From: Daedaleopsis sinensis
Lineage: Eukaryota; Basidiomycota; Agaricomycetes; Polyporales; Polyporaceae
NCBI GenBank assembly: GCA_033807695.1
Contig: CM066306.1
Span: 682,001 to 746,000, forward strand
DNA: 64,000 bases
Reading direction: 5' to 3'
The notes under the pieces are model-generated. The model saw only the letters and a list, made by a program, of their open reading frames with translations. It searched no databases and was not told where the DNA came from. Below, in pieces: positions 34,904 through 46,777 of the stretch. A program made the translations under genes and the position numbers. How positions within the stretch are numbered: position 1 is the first letter of the stretch; each line of letters opens with the position of its first letter.

Positions 34904-36227
34904 GACCCCTCCCCTCCCCCTTTTTCTGCCCTCCCTCTCTTTGGGTGAGTGGTGCATCTAGATTAATGTGGCCTAGTAAACCCCGGCGTAAGCGTTGGGG
35001 CTTTATCAACGCATCGATTCGATGTGCATTCCATGGGGGGCGAGGCGTTGCGCAGCTAGTTTGTGCCGATCATTCAAGTTGAGTGTGATGAGCCGTGCTT
35101 TGTCGTACCGCGTTGAAGTGTGTGTAGGCGTACGTGCATGATGAGTGAGATCAGGAGCATCGGGCATCCGTCCATAGTGTCTTGGCTAGCCACTAGTCCT
35201 CCAAGGAGAACCTGCGGTCCGTCCTAGTACAGTCGAATCTGTGGATGCGCAACCCAGGCGCAACCTTCTGGCATCATGAGGAGGTTTCGGTGCCGCGATC
35301 TGATCGAGGGAAGGATCTGCTCAGGGCGCGGGGTGTAAGACTTGTAAGACCTCTCCGCTCTTCGTGCATCGCGATTGGTGCTCACCATTGTGGAGGCCTG
35401 TTCCTGACTGCACTTTCCCGGCTCTTCATATCATCCGCCTCTTAGTCTACACTCACCGTTTTTCGATCTCCCCCAACAGTCTGGACTCGGACTCCGTGCG
35501 GGGCCCCGCGTTTGCGCTACAACCACCGTCACGTATCAAACGCCCGATAGCCGATCCGCTCAGGCGGGTCAAGTCAGTGTACCCCGGCCACCCCCTTTTC
35601 CCCAGGTTCATGGTCTTGTAAGCGAACATTGAGTGAAAAATACTAGTAAGTACTGTTATTAAGAACTTTATGATGTGGGGTAAGCGCTTAAGCCTCCGAC
35701 ATACCCGGGACCCGGACAGGTGCCAGGGGTACCAACAAACCATTGCCATGACTCGCATCAACGTTTAAGCGACTCCTAATTCGTCTCACTTTGAAGTTTG
35801 TGAGTTTTTTCGTTGCTTGGCGCGAGTCTCGCAGCTCATACAGCAGGACTCGAGGTCGCTCGTACACTCGGAAACAGCATGAAGAGGCCCTTACTCACGG
35901 ACTTGAATGAAAAGCGGGGGCCGAGCGCGGTCACACGGGCTACAAGGGGCTACGCGAGAGAGGCTAAGGCTAAGCGCGTGTGGTCATGAGGACCTCACCA
36001 AGCCACACTCCCCGCGGACCCGCTCGCCACAGGGGCGCATCGCAGGCCATTGATTTACTCCGCATAAGCACTCTCGCGAGAACACGTCCCGTGGTGAACG
36101 CACCACCCGCCAGATAAAGAGCTGCGCATCACCGCTCGTCAGTCGTCAGGACCCCGCCTTCCACCTCCGCCGTCCTCCCTTCGCTCCCGTGCCCAACACA
36201 CACCACTCATCCTCGAAGACAGAAGAA
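34904..36227. other. Spacer between aquaporin copies 1 and 2
   Basis: About 1.3 kb with no recognisable gene. The distal part (35980-36227) is GC-rich with an AGATAAAG stretch near 36113 that may belong to the promoter of copy 2. Confidence 0.45.
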
Positions 36228-37933
36228 ATGGCTGGAGCTATGCAAACTAACGCTCTGCGGCGGAGGGGAGACGTCGTCCACCTCGCCGACATCATGCCCC
36301 GCTCGAGCACCCGCGCCGGTTGGGACCGTGTCCGGCATCGCCAGGCGCACTGGTTCGTCGAGTGTGCGGCTGAGTTTGTGAGTCGCTCGCTCGCGCACAG
36401 CGGCCCCCGCATCCCGACGACTGACGCTGCTATGTGCCGTGTAGATGGGTGTCTTCTTCTACGTCTTCCTCGGTAAGTATTTTCGTTTCCCCTGCGCGAT
36501 ATCCGATAGATATGCTCACACTCTCGGTGCAGGTGTCGGATCGACCGCCAACTTCTTCTTCGGCAACGTAACTAAGACCATCGGTCTGGGGTCCATGTTC
36601 CAGATCGGTTGTGCATACGCTATGGGCATTTTGCTCGCGATCATCGTCAGTACCCACGCGCGTCCTCGCTGGCTGCTCACGCGTGCTCACGTTGTCCGTG
36701 TCAGGTTTGCGGTCCTACGTCCGGCGCCCATTTCAACCCGGCAGTTACTATTACCATGGTCGTGTTCAGGGGTTTCCCGAAGGTCAAAGCCCTGAGGTGA
36801 GTTGTTGGTCCATGTAGACGCGGGGTTCCCCGCATTTTTGGGGTAACGTGGTTCAGTTTGCTGATATGAGATCTATCACTATCCAGATATATCGCCTCCC
36901 AGATCTTGGGAGGCTATATCGCATGCTTGCTCATCTACGTCCAATGGGGAGCCCTCATTCATGTGCGTCATATACTCCTTCGACCGTTGTCGTTGCTAAC
37001 TAGATGTGAATTTATCTGCATACGCGCGCTATCTAACTACAACAGGAAGCTACGGAAGCTCTTGAGGCAGCTGGCAAGCTCGATGCACTCATGTTCACGC
37101 CCAACGGTCCGGCTGGTGTCTTCGCGTTGTACGCCATGCCTGGCATCAGTCTCGGCCGCATCTTCTTGAACGAGTTTGTTTGCGTACGTCCATATTTCCA
37201 CAAACGTCGTAGCGACGCACGGATTGACGAGTTTCGATCTACAGGATTTCCTGATCGGCCTCGTCATCTGGTCCATCCTCGACCCGACGAACTTCCATGC
37301 GTCCCCCGTCGCTGCGCCTTGGATCGTCGCGTTTGTCTAGTGCGTATTTTGTTCCTCTTCATCTGGCATGGGAATGTGACTTACCGGTCGGTACATAGCG
37401 GTGGTATGATCTGGGGATACGCGACTGTCGGAAGTACGCACCTCTCATGATCTCTTGCCCACTTGCGCGCGTGCTGACCACCCACCCGTAGTCTCAACCA
37501 ACGCCGCGCGTGATGTCGGCGCCCGGCTCATGGCGCTCACCATCTGGGGTCTACCCGCTGGGGGAGGCACCTACGCCGCTATCGCTGCGCTCACGAACAT
37601 CCCCGCGACCTTGCTGGCTGTGGCATTCCACGAATTCGTGCTCTCGGACTCTAGCCGCGGTGAGTCTCCTTCCTGCTCTCCGATCTCTACCCTCCTTTCC
37701 CCACCCCTTGCTGTCTTCCGACCGTTTCCCCCTCCCGTTCCAGAGTCATCATACTGATATTCCACTCACCAGTGATCACGCCCGCGTCCACCGACTTCCT
37801 TAACGGCCACATCATGCACGAGGAGCACAGGCAGGGTGTCATCCACGGCCACAACACCACCGGCGGTTCCGCTGGTGGCTCGTCCCTCGACGAGAAAGCC
37901 CATGTCGAGCACGGCCACGTCGAGCACGTCTAG
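36228..37933 (+). CDS. Aquaporin-family channel (MIP), array copy 2, His-rich tail
   Basis: Predicted about 350 residues with six membrane helices. The N-terminus MAGAMQTNALRRRGDVVHLA is cytosolic, and HWFVECAAEFMGVFFYVFLG is helix 1, partly on a 28-nt exon. The first pore loop is TSGAHFNPAVTITMVVF with NPA. The second is VSTNAARDVGARLMALTIWG with NAARD in place of NPARD. The loop before helix 5 reads DALMFTPNGPAGVFALYAMP. The C-tail is histidine-rich: about nine His in the last 45 residues, including HIMHEEH, VIHGH and AHVEHGHVEHV. Such a tail could sense pH or bind metal, but that is inference. Intron positions match those of copy 3. It is closest to copy 3 in sequence (for example ARDVGARLMALT in both). 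Confidence 0.9.
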
Positions 37934-39279
37934 GGACTCGGCAGCCCACTGTCACGATGCGCGTCGTACCTGCAGTGCTCCAGCAAAGTCAGCACGGGGT
38001 ACATTCAATCGTGATGGATTATGGACTCACTGGGATTTGAGGGACGGACGAGGAATGGCGACGGCGGCGAGGTTGTGAATGTTCAGGATTGCACTGACCT
38101 GCGACGTTGCCTGATGTAACTGTACTGTACGCATACGAATACGCACTCCGATTGACGAGGGTCTTTTTCTCCCCATCCCAACTCGCGCGTCGGTCGACTG
38201 TTTATATCTGCATGGAGGATGAGTGGCCCGGCTACTGCGGTAGCCGGACGCCGGTCTCGGTTTTGTCAGCGACCGGGGGGCGCAACACCGATCCCGACGT
38301 GGGCGCTTCGGGCGCCTGAAGTGTTCTTGCTCTCAAATCTGTCTCAAATTCGCGTCTCGGCCGCGCCATCCACGTCGGAAGCTCGTGTTTATTGGGCGAT
38401 TCGTATCAACAGGAGACCGTCGGAATTCGGTCGGGATTCATTAATATTCAGCCTCAGGCTAAGGCCTGCCGATAAGCAACAAGGTGAGCTGAGCGTAACT
38501 TTGCATGATGCCTGTATAGTGCACTAAGTATCAGACGCTATCAGACTGCCGCTGTTCTTGATGTTGACGCGTCGAAAGTGACTGGAACCTGTTGAGGTGA
38601 GCTCTATCTGGTTTGTATAAGTGCATACCAACTCACTTTGGCTGTAACAGGTCTACTACATCAGACGTAACAGCTGCTGAGGCCCAGGGCTGCCACATCT
38701 TAACCAACATTACGAAGTGCACGCTACCGGGTCCGGCAAACCTTGTCATGTACGAGCTTGGGGTCTCGTGCTCAATGATCATGGCCGCTGAGACCGACAG
38801 TGCTGATAATACACCGCTGTCGTGACCTTCGCACGGGCGGTCTACATTTATCGCCATCCGGCTCGGTTTCCTGACGAGTATCGGATTTAAAGGTACGCGA
38901 TTGACACCTATGTGCCTCCTCGCGATGATAGCCAGAAATCTCTGACATACTGTTCTGTAGGTCTATGCTGCATTCTCTGGATCGACGACGCCAGCCCGAG
39001 GGTCAGCTGCTGGCCTTTTCGTGAAGATATGTCTCCCATTGCACGCGCTGCCCTCCTGGTACACACGGTGCGATCATGTGTGCATAGAGTTGGAGAATAG
39101 CAGAAGCATGGAAGCCCGCTCCAGGCGATAAGTGTCGTTATGCTTCCGCGAACAGTCCCTGGGCTCCAGTCCCAAGTCCACGTTCTCGCACGCCGCACAG
39201 GTCCAGAGGGTCTTCAAAACAGGATCGTCAGAGCGAATGCTCGCCGCTGTCCCTCTCAAGCGTTTCTCTCCCCCTCGGC
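37934..39279. other. Spacer between aquaporin copies 2 and 3
   Basis: About 1.3 kb. A plus frame at 38650-38825 (TSDVTAAEAQGCHILTNITK...) has no family match. A small palindrome CCGGCTAC..GTAGCCGG lies near 38228. No gene is supported. Confidence 0.45.
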
Positions 39280-40957
39280 ATGGCGAATCGTCCCTTCAGT
39301 ACAGATGGCCTCGTCCACCTCGACGACATCAAGCCCCGCACGAGCGTGCAAAGACGGTGGGAGCTGCGACGCCGCAAGAATGTACATTGGTTCGCGGAGT
39401 GTGTCGGGGAATTTGTAGCTCGCCCCGCAGATCGTAATCACTGCGCAGACTCGCTGACGTTCGTCGTAGATCGGAGTGTTCTTCTTTGTCTATGGAGGTA
39501 CGTTCCACACATCGGGCGACGCGGGAGAGTATCAGTACTCACTGCACCGCGCTTTGTTCTCAGGGGTTGGCTCTGCCGCCTCGTACCATCTCAACACCGA
39601 CAACGTCGCTGGACTCTCGTCGGTGTTACAGATTGGCATTGCGTACGGCATCGGGGTGCTCCTTGCGTTTGTTGTGAGTCCTCTCTCGGCCGAGTGTGTA
39701 GGGCTTTCGGACTTCAACTCCCACAGGTGACTGCACACACGTCCGGCGCCCACTACAACCCCGGAGTCAGCATCGCCTTCGTGCTCATGAAGCGTATGTC
39801 CGTCGGGAAAGCATTCAGGTGAGTCATTCCTCTAGGGCCGGGTCTAGGCGACCCTCAGGTCCGTCATAGCCCTATTGTAGTATTGCTGACAAGTTCTGAC
39901 ATTATTTCGGCCGGTCCGATTTGGCGATACAGATACATTGTCGCGCAGGTGCTCGGAGCTTACGTAGCGTGTCTCTTGATTTACGCTCAATATCGCGACA
40001 TCATCAAGGTATGCCCGAGAGACTGTGGCGGCGCCCGTCCGCTCTGACGTCGTCACGGTTTGTAGAGTACAGAGGCTGCTCTTGCAGAAGCAGGTACTCT
40101 CGACTCTCTACTCTTCACCCCCAACGGCCCGGCAGGAGTCTTCGCAATCTACGTAGCGCCAGGCACGAACCTAGGCCAGGTCTTCCTGAACGAATTCGTC
40201 TGCGTAAGTCTGCACACACTGCGACCGCAAAGAGCTTACACCACTGGCACTGCACTTTGCAGGACTTCGCGATCGGATTGGTGATATGGGCGGTCGATGA
40301 CCCCACGAACTTCACGGTGTCGCCTCTCGCAGCGCCGTGGATCATCGCCCTTGTCTAGTGCGTATACGGTCTGGCAGTCACCCATGTCCGACACTCCGAC
40401 GTGCTCCGGGACGCTGACGCCCTCACATGTACCTTGCTTGCAGCGCGCTCATGGTGTGGAGTTACTCTCGGGTTGGAGGTGCGCTCTCCAGATTTGCCAG
40501 ACAAGTCACCATGTACCGTGGCACCGGCCTTATGTCTGACTCCTGCTGACTTTGACCTGTGTCATACCATTCGACGCCGGGTCCCAGTCGCCACCAATTC
40601 CGCTCGCGACGTCGGCGCGCGGCTCATGGCGCTCACCGTCTGGGGCCTCGACGCCGGCGGCGGGCCGTATGCGGCGATCACGGCCCTGACGAACATTCCT
40701 GCTACGGTGCTCGCGGCGGTGCTCTACGAGACCTTTTTGGCGGATTACAGTCGCAGTGAGTAATACCCGGGCTGGTACGGTCACAGCGGGAATCGCTCAC
40801 GCTCTGGGTGTTCATAGCGGTCACGCCTGCTCACGCCGACTTTCTTGCGGCAAGGCTTGCCCACGAACAGCACAGCCAAGACGGGAGCTCTGCTGCACAC
40901 TCCTCGAATGCGTCTGTAGAGGACAAGGGCGTGGAAAAGACGATAGAGCAAGTCTGA
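39280..40957 (+). CDS. Aquaporin-family channel (MIP), array copy 3, NPG variant
   Basis: Predicted about 340 residues. It opens MANRPFSTDGLVHLDDIKPR. Helix 1 is HWFAECVGEFIGVFFFVYGG, again with a 28-nt exon. The first pore loop reads TSGAHYNPGVSIAFVLM: Asn-Pro-Ala has become Asn-Pro-Gly. The second reads VATNSARDVGARLMALTVWG: NSARD in place of NPARD. So both pore motifs are altered, unlike copies 1 and 2. The other helices and the DSLLFTPNGPAGVFAIYVAP loop are well kept, and all exon junctions I checked join in frame, so it is probably an expressed channel with changed selectivity. The intron after the short exon encoding ALMVWSYSRVG is about 100 nt. The tail is charged and ends EKTIEQV. Transport substrate unknown. 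Confidence 0.88.
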
Positions 40958-43120
40958 GCCCGCCACGCAATGTATCGCGGTTGTATCAATCCACGGGTGA
41001 GGGACGTTACATGTGAATGTCACTTGCAGAACGCTGACTCGGATGTAATGCTTCTCAGCCCGCTAGGCCTGAACAGCGCACACTGGCGTAATTACTGTCA
41101 TGCATACGTATATATTTCCAACATCATTGCTGCGTGATATAACTATATTCACGTTGGAAGCGGCCGAGTCCACTGTTTGTGGGACAATGCAAGCACAGCC
41201 CGGATCGTGCTGGTCGGGCTATGGAAAACTCATCATCGGCGAACGGCCACGGTACATCAAGTAGGTAATTTCTCGCCACAGCACTTTCGGATGATGGTTT
41301 GCTGACCGAGATCAACGCCCGTACTAGGTCCGCGGCTCGCCCGCGACAATCCTTCCTCAGCTTTGATAGTATGATTGAATACTACCCATAGCTCATGGTC
41401 GAGAGGCGTCGCAGGCAGACTCACAACTTCTCTGTTCAACGATCCCATTTCGAGAGAGAGTGAAAACAAAATCTGCTCGCAAGTGCATGCTCCGAACTTC
41501 GAAGCACTCGAAGCTCGGTGATCGCCGCCGGGCGCAGGACAAGTATAATGACTCCATGACGGGACCCGACGGATTGACCGCTAAGTATTGCCCCGTCTCT
41601 ACACAGACTCTCACCGGTACAGCCACGACACCAACACAAACAGACTCATGGCAAGGCGTTACATAGCACGTCTCACAAGCACCGTCTAGGCCCGTATGCT
41701 TCGTCCGCACTACCGTCTTCCCCATCCTTGAACATCAAACCCGGTCACTTCAGCACAGCTACGCACCGCCCCTATGAGCCATACTAGTAGTGCCTGACGG
41801 GCCATGTATCCGAAGGTGAGCACTGAGCGGTTCTGGATGCCTGATTCTTCGTGGCGATATTGACAGGCTGACAGGACCGCATAGGAAGCCAAAGACGGAA
41901 AGGCCGCCCGCGGACGACGTGGTGATCGTCCTGTTAGAAGCGATACGTATGCGTGTACAGGGTGTGACAGTTAACCTGTGACGCTAGCTTCTCTACAGAC
42001 CAATGTTCCCTATGTGCTGGCTGCTGCCGAGGCTGTTAATACTTGATTGAGCACCCTATGATACCCCTAATGGCGGCGCTGCCTGCGGCCATCAGCGGCC
42101 AACATCCGCTTGTGCGCAAGGTCTACCCTAGTGTCCTAGGTTTCTTAGCTCGGGAAAGCTGTGCGGAGTACTTACCACCCGGGCCCAAGTCATTAGGTGC
42201 ACACACTAGTGTACGCAGTCGCAACCACGCTTAAGTAAATGCACTGCAAGCGCTCACTGTGCCAGTGGTTCGCGGTCACGAGGAATGTGACATGAACGTA
42301 GTAGTAACATGAACTGTCCATCCCCCGGTACACTGGCAGTAAGTCCTCAGGCCACAGGCCTCATCGTCTGCCTAACGAGGGAGAATATCATGAAGCAACG
42401 CGACGCGTCTTGATCGAGTAATCACCGTTACAGTCGATACCGCTCTGCTCTCTCCTAGCACTGCAGTGAGTTTCGAGTCATCGAACATATCATCTACACA
42501 GGAGCGGTGTCTCCTCGTCACTCTTCTCACCGGAAAAGACGTCGACCGAGTGCCGAAGATGGCTGCGGGGCCCTGCGATACTTATGTCGAACGTCTGACT
42601 GCTTCCGTGGAGTTAGGTATCCGAGGCTGTCGGGACACAGAAATGAGGCAGAGCTACACAGTGAACAAGGTGTTCTAGAACATCTGCATTCGCGCGTGCT
42701 TTTGTTAACAAGTCGTAAGAGGTCCTGGTCCCCAGCGGGGCAGTGTGTAGGAGATGGGCACAGCCAAAGGATGATGGATTGTCAAAGACGCGCCGGGTGT
42801 ACATTACGAGATAATTTACAAATACAGAATAGGAAGGCATAGAGACACTCGGTCTCGTACAGTATACAGGGTCCTACTCGGGAGCGAGTCAGAGAGTCCG
42901 AGAGATGGTACATGGCGAGCGACGATTATAGCTACGATAGCGGGGTAACATACGACTCGGTATCAAGAAAGAGCCTGGGTCTACAGTCCGAGAGTGTCCG
43001 AGATGAGATGAGAGGTTGGTAGGAAACAGTGAGAGGGGATAGCAAGAGAGAAAGCGGATCGGGAGAGCAGCGAGAGCGACGGAATAGCGGGGATGGGAGC
43101 CGACGGTGACGTCGCCCGTC
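40958..43120. other. Long gene-poor region with repeat debris
   Basis: Over 2 kb of short unsupported ORFs. It contains the third copy of the CATCGTCTGCCT repeat (42336-42400). A TGTGACA/TGTCACA pair near 41965 could be LTR debris but is too weak to call. The last 400 bases are purine-rich with many GAGAG runs. Confidence 0.45.
42336..42400. repeat. Third copy of short dispersed repeat
   Basis: AAGTCCT, then CATCGTCTGCCT at about 42362, then GAGGGAGA: the same order of elements as at 113-160 and 220-260. Likely relic of one dispersed element. Confidence 0.4.
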
Positions 43121-43479
43121 CTAGTATCCTCGTGCTCTGCGGTCGGACATGAGGGCCGTTAATGTTTGGCGTGCAGCCTCCTCCTTGACAACGCTCTGGC
43201 TGGGACCATAGGCCCGACCGTATTCGACACCGCGTACTGTAGAGACAAGCTGTTAAGGGTCCTGCACGAGAGCGGGGTGCACGTCGGCGACGTACTGTAA
43301 GCTATTGCGGTCCAAGACGGCTGGTGTAGCGGGCCAGTCTGGTAGATCTCCCAGGTGAGGAGACGAGCACCTCCGTTAGCTTGGAGGTAGTTATTGAGCT
43401 GCATGCGCCAGTCTGTACGGAAACGGTGAGCTCATAGCATAGAGAGAGACTGGAGCAGCGTACGGAAGGACTCTGCCAT
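43121..43479 (-). CDS. Stand-alone double-stranded-RNA-binding domain protein
   Basis: Three exons of 16, 117 and 116 nt (43479-43464, 43412-43296, 43236-43121) join in frame to 82 residues that are essentially one dsRBD. Helix 1 is MQLNNYLQANGG. The strands follow with LTWEIYQTGPLHQPSWTAIA and YIRGVEYGRAYG. Then comes SQSVVKEEAARQTLTALM, matching the GxGxSKKxAKxxAAxxAL helix 2, with Lys and Glu where the RNA-phosphate-contacting KKxAK lysines usually are. It should bind dsRNA, perhaps weakly. No Dicer, RNase III, kinase or deaminase domain is attached. A TATA-like element lies about 110 nt upstream. The spacing of the tiny exons and the precise fit to the domain make the model credible. Confidence 0.8.
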
Positions 43480-44891
43480 TGCGATAGTCAAGGTAAGATG
43501 TGGATGGGTTGTGGGAGCAGTGGTGTGAGGGTGGAGTGGATGGAAGTAGGAGTGGAAGGATGAAGCTGACTCGAGCTTGACACCGTGCACCCTTTATACT
43601 TCTGTCGCGATGTCCTGTACACGGTCACCAGAGAGTAATCACAGAGCCGTGAGTCACAGTACTATGCACAGCATGAGCTTTAGCTATTCAATGATTCCGC
43701 GGATCCGGAGGATGGATACTAGGACGCACCGCTGAATGTGCAAAGCTGAGGACGGCGGAAGCGCGTCGGCAGTCAATGGAACATATGATGGGTATGTGGG
43801 CGAAACGTACGAGCGGGATGATAAATGTGGAAGGTTCTCCGGTGTATTATGCCTGTCGTAGTGACATCAGAGGGGGCGCGCAGCGGCTGCTGTGCGTCCG
43901 GCTTATGCGCTTGTGGGGTCGACTTCATGGAGGCATTTAGACCTGTATGTCTACCTCTCGTCCCGGTACTCCGTGGCTACGTCCTAGGATGAGTCAGAAT
44001 TTCGGCGGGGGCTTGCATTGACTCGACATCCGACGGCGCGGGTACCATCAACGATCCTATGCACGTGCTTTTGTGGGAGTCATGTCGAGGATGTCTCCCA
44101 AGTCCGAGTCTCCCAAGTGCTGCGATTGAGAAAGTGTGACACGTATCGTAACTCCGTCGGACGTGGTCGGTCGTGGCATGTCACGGTCTTCGAAGCATTG
44201 CGGGCGCAGCAGTTCTCTGCGAGCGCTGGCTCGGCCGCCGCGACTTGGACCCAAATTACGATACTCAATGCTCCATAACAACGACCGTTTTGCCGTGGTC
44301 GCTCAGGGCGCACACTGGTACAAGCAGTGCATGCCTCGAGGCCTGAATGGAGGTCGAACCTGTGTACTGTTGTGGGAGCCAAAGCGCGGGAACCTTGATT
44401 GAATCGGCGGTATTGGCCAGCGGCCGGATCGCGCTCGTTCCACGGTCGATCTGAACATCAACCTTCTCCAGTCGAGGAAGACGAGCAGTCGGAACATTGC
44501 TGAGAACCAAGGCGATATGTAGATTGTGTCAGCATGCGACTGTGGAACAGATGGAGCCAAAATCGCCGACTCGGTGTTCTGCAGCTGCTGCGACGAGGAC
44601 CTCGGAGTATCGCACCAAGGACAGAGACTGCGGTGTCTCATGTGCGCGATGGCATTTAGACCTAGTTTCGGACGTACGCAGCAGACGCATGGATGCATGC
44701 GCCGCTTCACGCTCGGAGGTTCGGAGATGCATACGGGTCGACTCGGGCAGTTGGGAGGATACGGGTCGTTGTGGTCGAGTCCTAAGTTGCCATTCATGGC
44801 GGAACCGATCCCGCGAGCATCACCCGGAGATAAGATTAGATAACCACGTGGCCGGGATTGTACTTCGGGAATCGGGTGAGAGTGGCTTGAG
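43480..44891. other. Intergenic with contradictory ORFs
   Basis: Apart from the TATA-like element of the dsRBD gene, frames on both strands at 44300-44880 are open but unsupported. One plus frame has several CxxC pairs, and none matches a family. No gene is called. Confidence 0.4.
43591..43600 (-). promoter_or_regulatory. TATA-like element of dsRBD gene
   Basis: AGTATAAAGG on the minus strand, about 110 nt upstream of the ATG at 43479. Confidence 0.5.
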
Positions 44892-46777
44892 ATGCACGGG
44901 CCGCTTTTTGTCGACCAGCTGCCTTCCCCTCCGCCATGTCCTCCTCTTGAGTGCGCGCTCCCACCCCGTCCACACCAGCCAGCTATCCAACACATCTATC
45001 TGGTCCCGCCCCTCCCTAGTCCTCTCCGCGTAGGTCCCAGTCTATCGCGCATCCAACACGTCCTTAACAAGCCCTCTGTACAGCTGTTGTATCAATTATT
45101 CAAAGGGACCGCTTACAGCAGTATCGTCCGTCCAACAAATCGCGTGGACCGCACTCGGAATACCTCTCCAATCAACATCATCTCACCCGCGGCGGGACCT
45201 CGCCTCCGCCGGATTTGCCCTCCTAGTGTTGTCGGGTGTCTTTGGGTTACTGAGTGTGGCATGACAGTACGTGGATTCCATCCCTCTGACTGTATTTCGC
45301 AATCTAAGGCCCAATATGCCCCATCTTCAGAGCATTATGGATTCCTTCGACAACATCTCCTCGATTGTAGGTTCTCGACGCCCCATCCTCATCCCTGTTC
45401 GCCCGTCTCCATTTCCGTCTCCATCGCACCCCGCACCACCGATCAACATCCATAAATCACAAACACTATCTACCTGCCCTCCCCGCAGTCGGCGAAAGCC
45501 CACAAATGTATTCAAGTCTCCCTCCGCTCGTGAGCCTGGGGAGTGGGATGATGGTAAGCGCCCATAATGATACAAATTCGATCACGTGGGACCGCGTTTA
45601 ATGATCGCGCCTAGCCACAACCCGCAAACGCGCTACTCCCTCTGCTCCGTATCATCGGGTTTCTACTCGGCGGGCCTCTACTTCTACCGACTCCTCCCGC
45701 TCGTCGTCTCAACACTCCAATACACCAACCAACCGGGCGATTCAGCAGCATCTTTCCCTACTACCCCTCTACCATCCTCTCGGCCCCTTAGCACAGTCTC
45801 TACCGAAAATAGGCTCTGGGCTGTCCGGAGAGCCCAGTTCGCTCAACGTAGATGACCCTGACGATGCCGTAGGAGGGGACTCAGCGCAACCCAGCCGCGC
45901 ACGTCGAGCAGCGCCAAGAACCGATGACGACGACAGCCAGTCGACGGGTACCCCCAACGGTGCCCTTCAGGACGCCTCAGGAAAGGAGCGCAATGCCAGT
46001 CCACGTAAGAGGCGCGGTGGCGGTGCGAAGCGCAAGAGGAAGGATACGGACGACGGTGATGGTGTCTTCCCCCCACCTCCGAAACGCACGCGCAATCCGA
46101 GGGGTGCGGCTGCCAATAGCGTTCCTGCGGCCCCCTCCCCGCTCGTCGGGCCGGCGGTGGTTGCCTCGGACCTCGTCGAGGATGCTGCCGAAATGAACGG
46201 AGAAGCCGAAGAGGAAGCTCAGGAAGAGGTTCAGGCGCCCAAACGGAGCACGCGCACGCGGAAGCCCCGTACTCGCCCGGTGAAGCGCAGAGACTCGAGC
46301 GGCAGCGCGAGTACGGGGACCTCGGCCTCGGTCTCTATCGCAGCAGTTACGAAGGCTGCGGCGGACCCCAAGACAGTCGAGCCACCTGAAACGGATATCG
46401 CGGCGCAGCTGCACGAGGGGACTGTGAATGGGCTCAATGGGCTGGCTCGACATGAGGAGGAAGAGTCTGGAGATACACCTGCCGCCCCCACACCTGTCCG
46501 CGAGGTTTTTCCTCAGGAGGAGATGCCTCTGCCTGAGACATCTCTCGATACCCCCGCGCCAGCTGCGGCACAAGAAACAATAGATGCCCCCGACGCTCCA
46601 ACAAAGGCTCCCGCGCCAATACCCGCCCTCCGGTCGCCTGCGCCACTGCCCTCAGTCGCACCCACTCCGCCTCCTCCTATCGCCCGGGCTGTATCCGTGA
46701 CCCAGAAGGAAGAGCGCGAGGAAGGCGAGCTCAGTGACGACGGCGCGGGCACCGATTATCGTCGGCCGGCCGCATAA
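44892..46777 (+). CDS. Basic/acidic disordered protein, probably nuclear
   Basis: The 3' two-thirds are secure. From about 45490 RRKPTNVFKSPSAREPGEWD splices (GTAAGC..CCTAG) into TTRKRATPSAPYHRVSTRR and runs open to the stop at 46777. This part has repeated basic clusters (SPRKRRGGGAKRKRKD, PPPKRTRNPRG, RSTRTRKPRTRPVKRR) separated by acidic or Pro/Ala-rich stretches, and ends KEEREEGELSDDGAG and eight residues. The multiple nuclear-localisation-like clusters point to the nucleus or chromatin, by inference. The 5' part is unresolved. A frame from ATG 44892 joins through a TGTAG|GTTCTC donor, but an overlapping frame encodes a convincing hydrophobic helix (ASAGFALLVLSGVFGLLS at about 45207). 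No known domain recognised. The start given is provisional. Confidence 0.6.

Noticed and set aside
38220..38260. Small palindrome CCGGCTAC/GTAGCCGG
   Set aside because: Arms of about seven bases are expected by chance in GC-rich DNA of this length.
44526..44843. CxxC-rich plus-strand frame that suggests a zinc finger
   Set aside because: Cys spacing fits no known finger, antisense frames are equally open, and no exon continues it.
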